64,000 bases of DNA from an uncultured Lachnospiraceae bacterium (GTDB lineage: Bacteria > Bacillota > Clostridia > Lachnospirales > Lachnospiraceae). The notes under the pieces were generated by a model. The model was not told where the DNA came from. It ran no database searches and saw only the letters and a program-made list of their open reading frames with translations. The DNA lies in the NCBI GenBank assembly GCA_910578715.1, contig CAJTRL010000001.1, positions 124,001 to 188,000 on the forward strand. The letters are read 5' to 3'. This document shows, piece after piece, positions 8,629-18,361 of this stretch; the stretch's first letter is position 1, and each line of letters begins with the position of its first letter. The translations under genes and the position numbers were made by a program.

Positions 8629-9486
8629 ATGAAATTTACGAAAATGCAGGGATGTGGGAACGACTATATTTATATCAACGGATTTACGGAGAAAATTGCA
8701 CAGGAAAAGAAACCGAAACTTGTGAGAAAAATCAGCGACAGACATTTTGGAATCGGCGGGGACGGGGCTATTTTTATCAATCCGTCCGAAGAAGCGGATT
8801 TTGAGATGGAAATGTATAATGCGGATGGCAGCAGGGCGGAGATGTGCGGAAACGGCATCCGCTGTGTGGCAAAATATGTGTATGATAACGGACTGACGAA
8901 TCAGACCAATATCAGCATCGTCAGCTGCGGTCAGGTGAAATATCTGGAGCTTTTTGTAAAGGACGGCAAGGTGGACACGGTACGGGTTAATATGGGAGTG
9001 CCGGAGCTTCGTGCGTCCAAAATTCCCGTTACGATGCCAAAAGATGACGCTACTGTCATAAGAGAGCCGATTGTCGTACAGGGGAAAAATTACGAAATGA
9101 CATGCGTGTCAATGGGAAACCCACATGCGGTAGTATTTATGGAAGATGTGGAAGGGCTGGATATCGAAAAAATCGGCCCGTATTTTGAAACTCATGAGCG
9201 TTTTCCGAAAAAGACCAATACGGAGTTTGTGAAGGTCATCGACAGAGGTCATGTACAGATGCGCGTCTGGGAGCGGGGAACGGGGGAAACGCTGGCCTGC
9301 GGAACGGGCTGCTGTGCGACTGTGACCGCATGTATTTTAAATGGTTTGACGGATGAGACGGTTACTGTTAAACTATTAGGAGGAGAACTTGAAATTACCT
9401 GGGACAGGGAGGCAGACCTGGTTTATATGACGGGCCCGGCGACGACCGTTTTTGAAGGGGAATATGATGAAACGGCGGAGATTTGA
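8629..9486 (+). CDS. dapF: Diaminopimelate epimerase
   Basis: 285 residues. The start is the ATG at 8629 after AAGGCGGGG; the frame is open upstream but only through the repeat element. It begins MKFTKMQGCGNDYIYI, the DapF signature. The two catalytic cysteines are visible: C73 in AEMCGNGIRC and C224 in ACGTGCCATV. It converts LL-diaminopimelate to the meso form for lysine and peptidoglycan. The next gene, dapL, supplies its substrate, so the two form a short biosynthetic operon. Confidence 0.96.
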   Translation: MKFTKMQGCGNDYIYINGFTEKIAQEKKPKLVRKISDRHFGIGGDGAIFINPSEEADFEMEMYNADGSRAEMCGNGIRCVAKYVYDNGLTNQTNISIVSCGQVKYLELFVKDGKVDTVRVNMGVPELRASKIPVTMPKDDATVIREPIVVQGKNYEMTCVSMGNPHAVVFMEDVEGLDIEKIGPYFETHERFPKKTNTEFVKVIDRGHVQMRVWERGTGETLACGTGCCATVTACILNGLTDETVTVKLLGGELEITWDREADLVYMTGPATTVFEGEYDETAEI

Positions 9487-9564
9487 CGCTGTACTGGTGC
9501 GGATTTGACACCGTACAGGCGCAGATATCGCGGGCTGAGTGAGAATGGAGGATAAAAGAATCAT

Positions 9565-10779
9565 ATGGTCAAAGTAAATGATAATTATTTGAAGCTGCCC
9601 GGCAGCTATCTTTTTTCGACGATTGGAAAGAAAGTCAATGCGTATACGGCGGCAAATCCGGATAAAAAAATCATCCGCCTGGGTATCGGCGACGTGACAC
9701 AGCCGTTGTCTCCGGCAGTTATTGGCGCGCTGCACAAAGCGGTGGACGAGATGGCGGATGCCCGCACGTTCCGCGGCTATGCGCCGGACCTGGGGTATGA
9801 ATTTTTGCGGACGGCAATTGCGGAAAGCGATTATAAGGCGAGAGGATGTCAGATTGAAGCCGACGAGATTTTTATTTCCGACGGTGCGAAGTGTGATTCC
9901 GGGAACATTCAGGAGATTTTCAGCGTAGACAATAAAATCGCGGTCTGCGACCCGGTGTACCCGGTTTATGTGGACACGAATGTGATGGCGGGACGGACAG
10001 GCACCTACGATGCCGAAACGGGTAACTGGAGCGATGTGATTTATATGCCCTGTACGGCGGAAAATGATTTTGCCCCGGAGCTCCCGAAAGAAGTACCGGA
10101 TTTAATCTATCTGTGTTTCCCGAACAATCCGACGGGCTCCACCATCACGAAGGCGCAGTTACAGGAATGGGTCGATTATGCGAATAAAAACGGTTCCGTC
10201 ATTATTTATGATGCGGCGTATGAGGCGTATATTTCCCAGGAAGACGTTCCGCATTCGATTTTCGAATGCGAGGGGGCAAGAACCTGTGCGATAGAGCTTC
10301 GTTCTTTTTCCAAAAATGCGGGATTCACGGGAGTGCGGCTTGGATTTACGGTCATCCCGAAAGAGCTGAAAGCCGGCGGTGTACAGCTGCATGCGCTCTG
10401 GGCGAGACGGCACGGAACCAAGTATAACGGAGCGCCTTATATTATCCAGCGTGCCGGAGAAGCGGTTTACAGCGAGGCGGGCAAAAAAGAGACGAAGGAA
10501 CTCGTTGCTTATTACATGAAAAACGCGGCCTATATTCTGAACGGATTAAAATCCGCGGGATATACCGTTTCCGGCGGCGTGAATGCGCCTTATATCTGGC
10601 TGAAAGCGCCGGATGGAATGACGAGCTGGGAATTTTTTGATTATCTGCTGGAAAAGGCTAACGTGGTAGGAACGCCCGGTTCCGGCTTTGGGCCGAGCGG
10701 CGAGACTTATTTCCGTCTGACGGCATTTGGCAGTTATGAAAATACGGTGGAAGCAGTTGACAGACTGACCAGACTGTAA
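9565..10779 (+). CDS. dapL: LL-diaminopimelate aminotransferase
   Basis: 404 residues, the normal length of this fold-type I PLP enzyme. Diagnostic stretches are LPGSYLFSTIGKKV at the N-terminus, RLGIGDVTQPL, YAPDLGYEFLR, FPNNPTGS and the PLP-lysine motif SFSKNAGFTGVR (K250). It makes LL-diaminopimelate directly from tetrahydrodipicolinate, bypassing the succinylase and acetylase branches. GGAGG lies 11 bases before the ATG. It follows dapF by 78 bases. Confidence 0.96.
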   Translation: MVKVNDNYLKLPGSYLFSTIGKKVNAYTAANPDKKIIRLGIGDVTQPLSPAVIGALHKAVDEMADARTFRGYAPDLGYEFLRTAIAESDYKARGCQIEADEIFISDGAKCDSGNIQEIFSVDNKIAVCDPVYPVYVDTNVMAGRTGTYDAETGNWSDVIYMPCTAENDFAPELPKEVPDLIYLCFPNNPTGSTITKAQLQEWVDYANKNGSVIIYDAAYEAYISQEDVPHSIFECEGARTCAIELRSFSKNAGFTGVRLGFTVIPKELKAGGVQLHALWARRHGTKYNGAPYIIQRAGEAVYSEAGKKETKELVAYYMKNAAYILNGLKSAGYTVSGGVNAPYIWLKAPDGMTSWEFFDYLLEKANVVGTPGSGFGPSGETYFRLTAFGSYENTVEAVDRLTRL

Positions 10780-10807
10780 ACGACGGAATGGGAAAGGGAA
10801 CGGAAGT

Positions 10808-11650
10808 ATGATTAAGAGAAAAAAAGGGATTGCCGTCCTTTTGCTTATGTGTCTGATGTTATCCGTGACCGCGTGCGGAGGCGGCAAAGAGGAGGATGCC
10901 CTTGCTAAGGCTGATGCGGACAAAGTCAGGGAAGAGACCGAGGAGGAAATGAAAGCAAGGCATCAGGAACGGACACAGGAGAGCCGGAAGGCATCTGAAG
11001 AGGAAGACGACAAAGAGGATGGTGAAAGGGCCGAAACGTCAGAGGATGACGGGGAAGCCGCCGATACAGAGAAAGAAAGCAGGACTTCGGAGGAACAGGA
11101 CGACGGACCGGACTCGGAAGAAGCGGCCGATGACGGATATGTCAGGGGAAAAGTGACAAAAACGGCTTATGAAAGCGAATGGATTGGACTGCGTTACGAA
11201 CTTCCGAATGGATATACGATGTCGGGCGAAGATGAAATGGACGCCATTCTGCAGGCGGGCGGTTCGATGCTTTATGAAGACAAAGCGGATGATATCGTCG
11301 ATTATGCCAAACAAGTCATGGTATATGAAATGATGGCGCAGGACAGATATGGCAATGTGCTCACGCTTTTTGTGGAAAAAACATCGTTCGATATCGATAC
11401 TTATGTGGCGGCCATCAAAATGCAGATGGGGAATGTCGATACGATGGATATTACGATAGACGACGGGGAGACGGTGGAAGTCGGCGGCGTGGAATTTGAA
11501 AAGTATTCTCTTGTGCTCGGCTATGGAAACGTGGAAGTAAAAGAGGACTATTATTTAAGGAAAAACGGCGACAGGATGATTTGTCTGCTGATAGGCTATT
11601 CGGAGGACGAGGAAGCCGAAATTATGATGGGCGGATTTTCGCCGTATTAA
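10808..11650 (+). CDS. Lipoprotein with acidic linker, unknown function
   Basis: 280 residues. The N-terminus KKGIAVLLLMCLMLSVTACGG is a lipoprotein signal peptide with a lipobox (SVTAC, Cys about residue 22). Residues 25-110 are a charged, mostly acidic low-complexity linker. The C-terminal ~160 residues form a small alpha/beta domain with strands such as IGLRYELPNGYTM and DYYLRKNGDRMICLLIGYS. I do not recognise the domain. It lies 28 bases after dapL and ends in a hairpin. Confidence 0.8.
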   Translation: MIKRKKGIAVLLLMCLMLSVTACGGGKEEDALAKADADKVREETEEEMKARHQERTQESRKASEEEDDKEDGERAETSEDDGEAADTEKESRTSEEQDDGPDSEEAADDGYVRGKVTKTAYESEWIGLRYELPNGYTMSGEDEMDAILQAGGSMLYEDKADDIVDYAKQVMVYEMMAQDRYGNVLTLFVEKTSFDIDTYVAAIKMQMGNVDTMDITIDDGETVEVGGVEFEKYSLVLGYGNVEVKEDYYLRKNGDRMICLLIGYSEDEEAEIMMGGFSPY

Positions 11651-11695
11651 GAATTTGAAAGAATATCTGACAGTACATTTGATACAAAGTCATGA

Positions 11696-11718
11696 AGCGC
11701 AGACGGACTGTCTGCGCT
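11696..11718 (+). terminator. Hairpin after the lipoprotein gene
   Basis: A 9-bp stem, AGCGCAGAC pairing with GTCTGCGCT, followed by only a weak T-rich tail (TTATT). It probably separates the lipoprotein gene from the sigma factor operon. Confidence 0.5.
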
Positions 11719-11781
11719 TTATTCGCGAAGCCGGATATATGCCGGAAATGTGGAAAAGGAATGCGTGGGGAAGGAATACAT

Positions 11782-12342
11782 ATGACGGATATACAGTTTG
11801 AGACCGCTATGCAGAAAATACGGTCCGGAGACAAGCATGGGCTCCAGGAAATCTACGAAGAATATATCGGACTGATTTATGCCATCGTAAAAGACGTCCT
11901 GAAAAGCAAAGAAAACGCGGAAGATGTGACCAGCGATTTTTTTATCAGATTATGGGACAAAGCGGACACGTTTCAGAGCGGGCGCGGGCATAAAACATGG
12001 ATAACGACGATTGCGAGGAATATGGCAGTCGATTATCTGAGAAAATACGGAAAAGAGGAAGTCAGAGAATTTATGGAAGAGTCTGAGGTGGAAGAAGCCG
12101 TCAAAGGCGGCGCGGCTTCGGACAGCCCGGTGGAACGGGAAGTGCTTTCGGACATGACGATTGAGGAGGCACTGTCCGGCCTGAAAGAGAATGAAAAGCA
12201 GATTATGAACATGAAAATTCTGGGGGAAATGACTTTTCAGGAAATCGCGGGAACGCTGCGGATTTCCATCGGTACCGTGACCTGGCGGTATCAGAATGCG
12301 GTAAAAAAATTAAGGAGGTGCGGCTATGGAACGGGATTTTGA
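11782..12342 (+). CDS. ECF-type RNA polymerase sigma factor
   Basis: 186 residues from the ATG after GGGGAAGGA. Region 2 reads EIYEEYIGLIYAIVKDVLKSKENAEDVTSDFFIRLW, and region 4 is a helix-turn-helix near the end (GEMTFQEIAGTLRISIGTVTWRYQNAVKKLR). It overlaps the next gene by 17 bases, which is usual for a sigma/anti-sigma pair. The stimulus and targets are unknown. Confidence 0.92.
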   Translation: MTDIQFETAMQKIRSGDKHGLQEIYEEYIGLIYAIVKDVLKSKENAEDVTSDFFIRLWDKADTFQSGRGHKTWITTIARNMAVDYLRKYGKEEVREFMEESEVEEAVKGGAASDSPVEREVLSDMTIEEALSGLKENEKQIMNMKILGEMTFQEIAGTLRISIGTVTWRYQNAVKKLRRCGYGTGF

Positions 12343-13345
12343 ACAAGAATTCAGACAGCTGAAACAAAGTGAAATACCGGATTTATGGGATAGAATCGAA
12401 GCCGGACTTTCCGAAAAGAAAAATATGACGAATGTGTCACAAAATAAAATTCTGCCGGACACGAATATAGAAGAAAATGTTTCCGGCGGCCAAATTGTCA
12501 AAAAGCAGTTCGCATGGAGAAGATGGGGAACGCTCGCGGCGGCCTGTCTTTGTGTCATCATCATTCTGCCGGCTTTTTCCCTTCTTGTCAGGAACAAAAG
12601 TAATTCGGCCGATATGTCAATGGAATCTGCCGCGGAAGATTCCGCCGCAGCTTCTGCATCGCAGGATTACGCAGAGGAATTTGCGCCGGCGGATGATGCG
12701 GCAGCAGCCGAAGATGTGGAAGCGGAAGCGTATGATACGGCGGCCGGCGGCATTGACGGGGCGGAAGATACAGCGGACAGCCTGACGGCTGAGCCGAAAG
12801 AAAACGCACCGGAATCTGAAAACGGCATGAGCGAAGGTTCGGCGGATGCGGGCGGAACAGGTACTGTGTCAGCTTCATCAGCGGAATCCGCGGCAGAAAC
12901 GGAGAATGCTCCGCCATCGGAATCCACAGCGGCAGCAGATACTTCATCTGCAAAAGCAGACAGTGCGCCGGGAAAAAATACCACAACGACGGAAAACGCA
13001 AAAACGGAAGAAACCGACTGGGAGGAGATGTCTGAAGAAGAAAAAGCGATATGGGACGGACTGGATGACGGACAAATGCTGGAATCCGTGGTGGTACGGA
13101 TTCAGATGGCCTGGAATGGCGGATTTCTTTATCAGGCGCTGGTTGTACAGGAAGATGCGGACGGTCTGCTGACGTGTGAAATGCCGATTATGCTCGTGTG
13201 CGATAACGATACGATATACGACTTTCCGGCCGGACTGCGGGAAGAGAAAACGTTAAAGGAAGATGTAATATATCGGGCGGATTTGCGCTGTGATAAGGAA
13301 CAGGGCGGATTTGTGGTGCTGACGGTGGAGCATGTGGAGGAATAA
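12326..13345 (+). CDS. Membrane anti-sigma-like protein
   Basis: 339 residues. A cytoplasmic N-terminus (about 1-70) begins ERDFEQEFRQLKQSEIPDLWDRIEAGL, typical of the sigma-binding segment of Firmicutes ECF anti-sigma proteins. One transmembrane helix follows (about 72-92). A long Ala/Glu/Ser-rich spacer (about 95-225) leads to a compact extracellular C-terminal domain (about 235-339). The translational overlap with the sigma gene supports the pairing. The spacer suggests the sensor domain reaches through the wall. No protease-site motif can be assigned. Confidence 0.75.
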   Translation: MERDFEQEFRQLKQSEIPDLWDRIEAGLSEKKNMTNVSQNKILPDTNIEENVSGGQIVKKQFAWRRWGTLAAACLCVIIILPAFSLLVRNKSNSADMSMESAAEDSAAASASQDYAEEFAPADDAAAAEDVEAEAYDTAAGGIDGAEDTADSLTAEPKENAPESENGMSEGSADAGGTGTVSASSAESAAETENAPPSESTAAADTSSAKADSAPGKNTTTTENAKTEETDWEEMSEEEKAIWDGLDDGQMLESVVVRIQMAWNGGFLYQALVVQEDADGLLTCEMPIMLVCDNDTIYDFPAGLREEKTLKEDVIYRADLRCDKEQGGFVVLTVEHVEE

Positions 13346-13374
13346 GGCTGAGGCTCCAGAAAGGAAACATTCCA

Positions 13375-14070
13375 GTGAATTTGTTAATTGTCGAAGATGA
13401 TTTAAGCCTGATAAACGGACTGTCTTTTGCCATGAAAAAGCAGGGGTATGAGCCTGAGATTGCCCGCACATGTCTGGAAGCCGAGGAACTGTGGGCGGAT
13501 GGAAAGTATGATTTGGTTATACTGGACGTTTCACTGCCCGACGGTTCCGGCTTCGAGCTCTGCCGGAAAATCAGAAGGACATCGAAAACGCCGATTATGT
13601 TTCTGACGGCGGCGGATGAAGAAACGGACATGATTATGGGGCTGGATATCGGCGGGGACGATTACATTACGAAGCCGTTCAAGCTGGCCGTGCTCCTGTC
13701 CAGAATCAATGCGCTTTTAAGAAGGAGCAGTCAGTTCGGCCTGGCGGACGGCGAGCTGCGTTCCAACGGCATTACGGTACAACTGTTAAAGGGAAAAGTC
13801 TATAAAAACGGGGAAGAAGTGGAACTGACTGCGAGCGAGTACAAGCTGCTGTGCTTTTTCATGGAAAATCCGGGAATCGTGCTTTCTGCGGAACAGATAC
13901 TCGGTAAATTATGGGACTGCGATGAAAAATATGTGGACAACAACACGCTGACCGTTTATATCCGCAGACTGCGCACCAAAATAGAGGATGAGCCGGGAAA
14001 ACCCGAAAGGATTATAACGGTCCGGGGCATGGGATATCAATGGAACGGAAGCCGGGAGGAAAAGCGTTGA
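13375..14070 (+). CDS. OmpR/PhoB-family response regulator
   Basis: 231 residues, GTG start after AAAGGAAA. The receiver domain has the acidic pair in IVEDD, phospho-acceptor D51 (VILDVSLPDGSG) and K in DDYITKPF. The C-terminal winged helix has the usual ELTASEYKLLCFFMENPG start and the YVDNNTLTVYIRRLRTKIE recognition helix region. It overlaps the kinase gene by 4 bases (TTGA). With the ABC genes downstream it forms a Bce/Vra-like resistance or sensing module; the regulator probably binds the palindrome at 15139. Confidence 0.94.
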   Translation: MNLLIVEDDLSLINGLSFAMKKQGYEPEIARTCLEAEELWADGKYDLVILDVSLPDGSGFELCRKIRRTSKTPIMFLTAADEETDMIMGLDIGGDDYITKPFKLAVLLSRINALLRRSSQFGLADGELRSNGITVQLLKGKVYKNGEEVELTASEYKLLCFFMENPGIVLSAEQILGKLWDCDEKYVDNNTLTVYIRRLRTKIEDEPGKPERIITVRGMGYQWNGSREEKR

Positions 14071-15155
14071 AAGTGCTTGTAAACAGGAAAATCAAAGCTC
14101 TTTTTCTGAAAATTCTGATGACGATGGCGGCGTTTATGGCGCTTTCCGCCGGAGTCGTCTATTATTTTGGCAATATCGGGGCTTATGACAGGGCTCTGTA
14201 TTTTATATTCGGCTGTGTGTTGTGCACGACATTGACTATATTGGTCATTCTATGGAAATATTTTCAGGAACAGGACAGCATCATCGAAAAAGCCGGAGAA
14301 CAGGTCAGGGAATATATGGCGGGAAATCAGGAGGCCAGAATCGACTGTAACGAGGAGGGGGAGCTGTACCGGCTGTTTCATGAGGTCAATTCTCTTGCTG
14401 TTGTTTTAAACGCTCATATGGAGAAAGAGCGGAAATCAAAGGAATTTCTGAAAAATACCATATCCGATATTTCCCATCAGTTGAAAACGCCGCTTGCCGC
14501 GTTGAACTTGTATAACGGCATTTTACAGGGAGAGGCACAGGAACTGCCGGAAGTTTTGGAGTTTACCAGACTTTCCGAACAGGAGCTGGACAGAATCGAA
14601 ACACTTGTGCAGAGCCTTTTGAAAATTACGAAGCTGGATGCGGGGACGGTCGTAATGGAAAGGCGGTCTGAAAACGTGGCGGACATGATGGAGAATGTCA
14701 GGAAGCATTTTGCGTTCCGCGCCGAATGTGAGGGAAAAGAAATCCGGCTTTCCGGCAATCCGGACAGTATGCTGGTATGCGACCGCACCTGGATGACGGA
14801 AGCGGTTGACAATCTTGTGAAAAATGCGCTCGACCATACGAAGGAGGGCGGGCTGATACGGATTACATGGAAAGAACAGGCATCCATGCTTCGGCTGACG
14901 GTGGCGGATAACGGAAGCGGGATTCATGAGGCAGATTTGTATCATATTTTCAAACGGTTCTATCGCAGCCGTTATTCCAAAGACACACAGGGCATCGGTC
15001 TGGGACTGCCGTTGGCGAAGTCCATCGTCGAGGCTCATAACGGAACCATCGAAGTGGACAGCATGGAAGGGAAGGGAACGACTTTTGTTATGAATTTTAT
15101 GACCGTGCCTGTCGTTCCGGCCATCTTGTCAGATTCAAATCCTACAAATTTGTAG
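14067..15155 (+). CDS. Sensor histidine kinase
   Basis: 362 residues from the TTG at 14067, 8 bases after GGGAGG; an ATG at 14040 lies before the ribosome site and is less likely. Two N-terminal transmembrane helices enclose a very short external loop (about residues 10-75), as in kinases that sense through a partner transporter. HisKA has SDISHQLKTPL (H137). The ATPase domain has the N-box VDNLVKNALDHT, DNGSGI and GIGLGLPLAK. The final codons overlap the palindrome that precedes the ABC operon. Confidence 0.93.
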   Translation: MKVLVNRKIKALFLKILMTMAAFMALSAGVVYYFGNIGAYDRALYFIFGCVLCTTLTILVILWKYFQEQDSIIEKAGEQVREYMAGNQEARIDCNEEGELYRLFHEVNSLAVVLNAHMEKERKSKEFLKNTISDISHQLKTPLAALNLYNGILQGEAQELPEVLEFTRLSEQELDRIETLVQSLLKITKLDAGTVVMERRSENVADMMENVRKHFAFRAECEGKEIRLSGNPDSMLVCDRTWMTEAVDNLVKNALDHTKEGGLIRITWKEQASMLRLTVADNGSGIHEADLYHIFKRFYRSRYSKDTQGIGLGLPLAKSIVEAHNGTIEVDSMEGKGTTFVMNFMTVPVVPAILSDSNPTNL

Positions 15156-15180
15156 GATGCAATTCATATCATTGTAGGAG
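15139..15180 (+). promoter_or_regulatory. Perfect 20-bp palindrome plus third half-site before the ABC genes
   Basis: ATCCTACAAATTTGTAGGAT at 15139-15158 is a perfect palindrome. A further half-site, ATTGTAGGAG, lies at 15171-15180, exactly 22 bases (two helical turns) after the second half-site at 15149. It spans the kinase stop codon and lies 48 bases before the ABC ATPase start. It is the obvious candidate operator for the response regulator. Confidence 0.65.
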
Positions 15181-15227
15181 AAATGTCGTATTCTTTCCAT
15201 GAAGACATAAATGGGAGGTATCATACA

Positions 15228-15911
15228 ATGAATCTTTTAGAAGTAAAATCCATTTCCAAAATCTATGGCAGCGGGGAGACCGCCGTGCACGCGCTAAAAA
15301 ACGTCAGCTTTTCCGTTCCGAAGGGCGAGTTTGTGGCGGTAGTGGGGGAGTCCGGTTCCGGCAAAAGCACGCTCCTTAATATGCTGGGGGCGCTGGATAA
15401 TCCGACTTCCGGCAAGGTTCTGATTGACGGAAAAGACACTTTTTCGATGAAGGAGCGGGAACTGACTGTTTTCCGCCGCCGCAATATCGGATTCATCTTT
15501 CAGGCTTTTAATCTGATACCGGAGCTGACGGTGGAACAGAACATCCTTTTTCCTGTACTTTTGGATTATCAGAAGCCCGATAAGAAATATCTGGAAGAAC
15601 TGCTTTCGGTGCTCAACCTGAAAGGCCGCCGCAGCCATCTGCCGGGTCAGTTGTCGGGCGGGCAGCAGCAGAGAGTGGCTATCGGGCGCGCGCTTTTTAC
15701 CAGACCGTCCCTGATTCTCGCGGATGAGCCTACCGGAAATCTGGATTCCCAGAACAGCAGCGAGGTCATCGCGCTGTTAAAAAAGGCTTCCGCAAAATAC
15801 GCGCAGACTATCATCATGATTACGCACAACCGCAGCATTGCGCAGATTGCGGACCGGGTTCTGCAGGTGTCCGACGGCGTCATGACCGATTTTGGCAGAC
15901 ATCAGGATTGA
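15228..15911 (+). CDS. ABC transporter ATP-binding protein (MacB/LolD/BceA type)
   Basis: 227 residues from the ATG after GGGAGG. Walker A is GESGSGKST, the Q-loop is FIFQAFNLIPELTVEQN, the signature is LSGGQQQRVAIGRAL and Walker B is LILADEPTGNLD with the LDSQNSSEV extension typical of the LolD/MacB/BceA group. It energises the large permease encoded 24 bases downstream. The nearby regulator and kinase suggest a role in sensing or expelling a membrane-active peptide or similar compound. Confidence 0.95.
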   Translation: MNLLEVKSISKIYGSGETAVHALKNVSFSVPKGEFVAVVGESGSGKSTLLNMLGALDNPTSGKVLIDGKDTFSMKERELTVFRRRNIGFIFQAFNLIPELTVEQNILFPVLLDYQKPDKKYLEELLSVLNLKGRRSHLPGQLSGGQQQRVAIGRALFTRPSLILADEPTGNLDSQNSSEVIALLKKASAKYAQTIIMITHNRSIAQIADRVLQVSDGVMTDFGRHQD

Positions 15912-15934
15912 GAAAGGGGTAAGGTAATAAAAAA

Positions 15935-18361
15935 ATGAAAAGTTATCTCAGTTTAATTCCGCTTTCCGCCAAAGTCCGCAGAAAGCAGGGGAAAATGATT
16001 TTTTTCTGTATCGTATTAGCGGTTTTTCTCGTGACCGCGATTTTCTCGCTTGCCGAGGCTGCTCTGAAAATGGAGACAAACGCTTCCGTGGATAAGGCGG
16101 GGAACTGGCATATTTATATAAAAGGAATAGAAGAGAGCGACGCCCAGGAGATTGCCGGGCGGGAAGATGTGGCATGCGCATCCTGGTACGATGTGCTGAA
16201 TCTCGACGATGATTTGAAGATGGAAAAAGACTATTATATCGGGGGCGCGCAGACCGCGCTGTGCGGCATCGAAGAGCCTTTTATCGGGGAAATCATGCAC
16301 TATTTTGATGAAGACGCTCAGGTGGAGGGGGAAAATGCCATCATTCTCACGGAAAACGCAAGAGTGCTTCTGGGTGTGGAAGCGGGCGATAAGGTTACGC
16401 TGAATACGCCGGCCGGGAATTATGATTTCATTATTTCGGGATTCCGCATCACCGGAGACGGGAAATATGTAGGCTCTAACGGAGGCGTGACCAGCGCGCT
16501 GTTAGTCAAAGAAAATCAGGTGGGTGCCTTCATGCACATCGATACGTTCCGCAGAATTTGTGAAGACAATGGCGAAACGGGAAATCCCCTGTATTATATT
16601 CAGTTTGGAAAACGCGCCGGACTGAAAAAAGCGATAGCGGAAATTAAAGAGCGGTACGGCCTGGCGGACGGCGATGTGGAGCTGAATACCATTCTGATGG
16701 CGTCCAAAGGCATCAGTAACAAATCCTATATTCAGAACGTCTACCCGCTTGCGGCGGTTTTGTTTGTGCTGATTCTTGCGGCGGGCGTAATGATGATTTC
16801 CAGCAGCATGAACAGCAACGTTGCCAGCAGGCTTCAGTTTTTCGGAATGCTGCGCTGTGTCGGCGCGAGCCGGAGTCAGATTATCCGTATCGTAAGGCTG
16901 GAAGCGTTAAACTGGTGTAAAAGTGCGGTTCCGGCGGGAGCGGCGCTGGGCGTTGTCGTTTCCTGGATTATCTGTGCGGGCCTGAAATATATCGTTGGCG
17001 GAGAATGTGCGGATATGCCTGTCTTTGGAATAAGCGTTTCGGGAATTTTATCCGGCGCGGCAGTCGGCGTCGTCACTGTTTTCCTGGCGGCACAGGCCCC
17101 GGCGAAGCGCGCGGCCAGGGTGTCTCCGGTCATGGCGGTGTCGGGGAATGCGGGAGCATCCGGGAATGTCAGACATGCGGCCGATACCCGGAGCGGCCGG
17201 GTGGAAATAAAGCTCGGCATTCATCATGCCGTTTCGGCCAGAAAAAATATGCTGCTGATGACTGGCTCTTTCGCATTAAGCATAATTTTGTTCTTTGGAT
17301 TTACGGTTCTGATTGAGCTGGTGGATGCGCTGCTTCCGCAGAAGGCATCGGGGCCGGACATAGACATTACAAGCGTCGGCCTGAACAACGAGATTCCGGC
17401 GTCTTTGGTGGAAGCAATTGAAGGAATCGACGGCGTGGCACACGCTTTTGGCCGGGGCATGTGCAAAGATATTCCGGTGTCTTATTCGAGCGGCAGCCTG
17501 ATAACGGACGGGGAAATAACTGCTTCGGTGGAGCTGATATCCTATGATGATTATCAGCTGGATTTGCTGCGAATAGACGACGATTTAAGGGATGGCAGCG
17601 ACCTTGCCAAAGTATACGGCGACAGCGGCAGTGTGCTCGCTATCTGGGATAAGGATATTCCCTGGAAAATCGGAGACACCATCTGTATCGCCGGGGAAGA
17701 AGTCGAAATCGCCGGAATGCTCCGGTACAATCCTTTTACCAATGACGGAAGTTCGGGAGGGGTGTTTGATATTATTGCTTCCCAGGAAACCTTTACGCGC
17801 CTGACCGGGATTGACGACTATGTTATCGTAGATGTGCAGATGGATGACCGGGAAAAGGAGAAAAGTGACGCGGCCGTCATGCAGATTCGAAAACTGTCGG
17901 ATGGATATGATTTCAGGGACAGACGACAGGAAGGGGAGGTCAGGAGCTTCTTTTATGCGCTGATGGTATTCGTCTACGGATTCTTAGGAATCATTGCGCT
18001 GATTGCATTGTTAAATATTATGAACAGCATTTCCATGAGCGTGTCGGCGAGAATCGGCCAGTATGGCACGATGCGGGCCATTGGCATGAGCGGAAAGCAG
18101 CTGACGCGGATGATTGCGGCGGAGGCGTTTACCTATGCGGTGTCCGGCTGTCTGGCCGGCTGCACAATAGGACTGATTCTCAGCAAATATATGTATGATT
18201 TCCTGATTACTTCACATTTTTATTATTTCACATGGAGCCTGCCCGTCGGACAGATTGTGCTTGCCGTTTTGTTCGTCGTGGTATCGGCGCTTGCGGCGGT
18301 ATCTGCCCCGGCGAAGAGAATCCGTGACATGGCGGTGACGGAAACGATTAACGAACTTTAG
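15935..18361 (+). CDS. FtsX/MacB-family ABC permease
   Basis: 808 residues. One transmembrane helix near the N-terminus (FFCIVLAVFLVTAIFSLAEA) is followed by a large extracellular domain (about 50-265), three helices (about 270-400), a second N-helix/external domain/three-helix unit, ending with the helix bundle at about 660-800. The duplicated MacB_PCD plus FtsX layout is visible, with the repeated FtsX stretches FFGMLRCVGASRSQI and YGTMRAIGMSGKQL. This is the long two-module form common in Clostridia. The stop codon abuts the convergent XRE gene. Confidence 0.92.
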   Translation: MKSYLSLIPLSAKVRRKQGKMIFFCIVLAVFLVTAIFSLAEAALKMETNASVDKAGNWHIYIKGIEESDAQEIAGREDVACASWYDVLNLDDDLKMEKDYYIGGAQTALCGIEEPFIGEIMHYFDEDAQVEGENAIILTENARVLLGVEAGDKVTLNTPAGNYDFIISGFRITGDGKYVGSNGGVTSALLVKENQVGAFMHIDTFRRICEDNGETGNPLYYIQFGKRAGLKKAIAEIKERYGLADGDVELNTILMASKGISNKSYIQNVYPLAAVLFVLILAAGVMMISSSMNSNVASRLQFFGMLRCVGASRSQIIRIVRLEALNWCKSAVPAGAALGVVVSWIICAGLKYIVGGECADMPVFGISVSGILSGAAVGVVTVFLAAQAPAKRAARVSPVMAVSGNAGASGNVRHAADTRSGRVEIKLGIHHAVSARKNMLLMTGSFALSIILFFGFTVLIELVDALLPQKASGPDIDITSVGLNNEIPASLVEAIEGIDGVAHAFGRGMCKDIPVSYSSGSLITDGEITASVELISYDDYQLDLLRIDDDLRDGSDLAKVYGDSGSVLAIWDKDIPWKIGDTICIAGEEVEIAGMLRYNPFTNDGSSGGVFDIIASQETFTRLTGIDDYVIVDVQMDDREKEKSDAAVMQIRKLSDGYDFRDRRQEGEVRSFFYALMVFVYGFLGIIALIALLNIMNSISMSVSARIGQYGTMRAIGMSGKQLTRMIAAEAFTYAVSGCLAGCTIGLILSKYMYDFLITSHFYYFTWSLPVGQIVLAVLFVVVSALAAVSAPAKRIRDMAVTETINEL

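Noticed and set aside
14040..14066. Upstream ATG of the histidine kinase at 14040
   Set aside because: It precedes the GGGAGG site; the TTG at 14067 has correct spacing and the typical 4-base overlap with the regulator stop.
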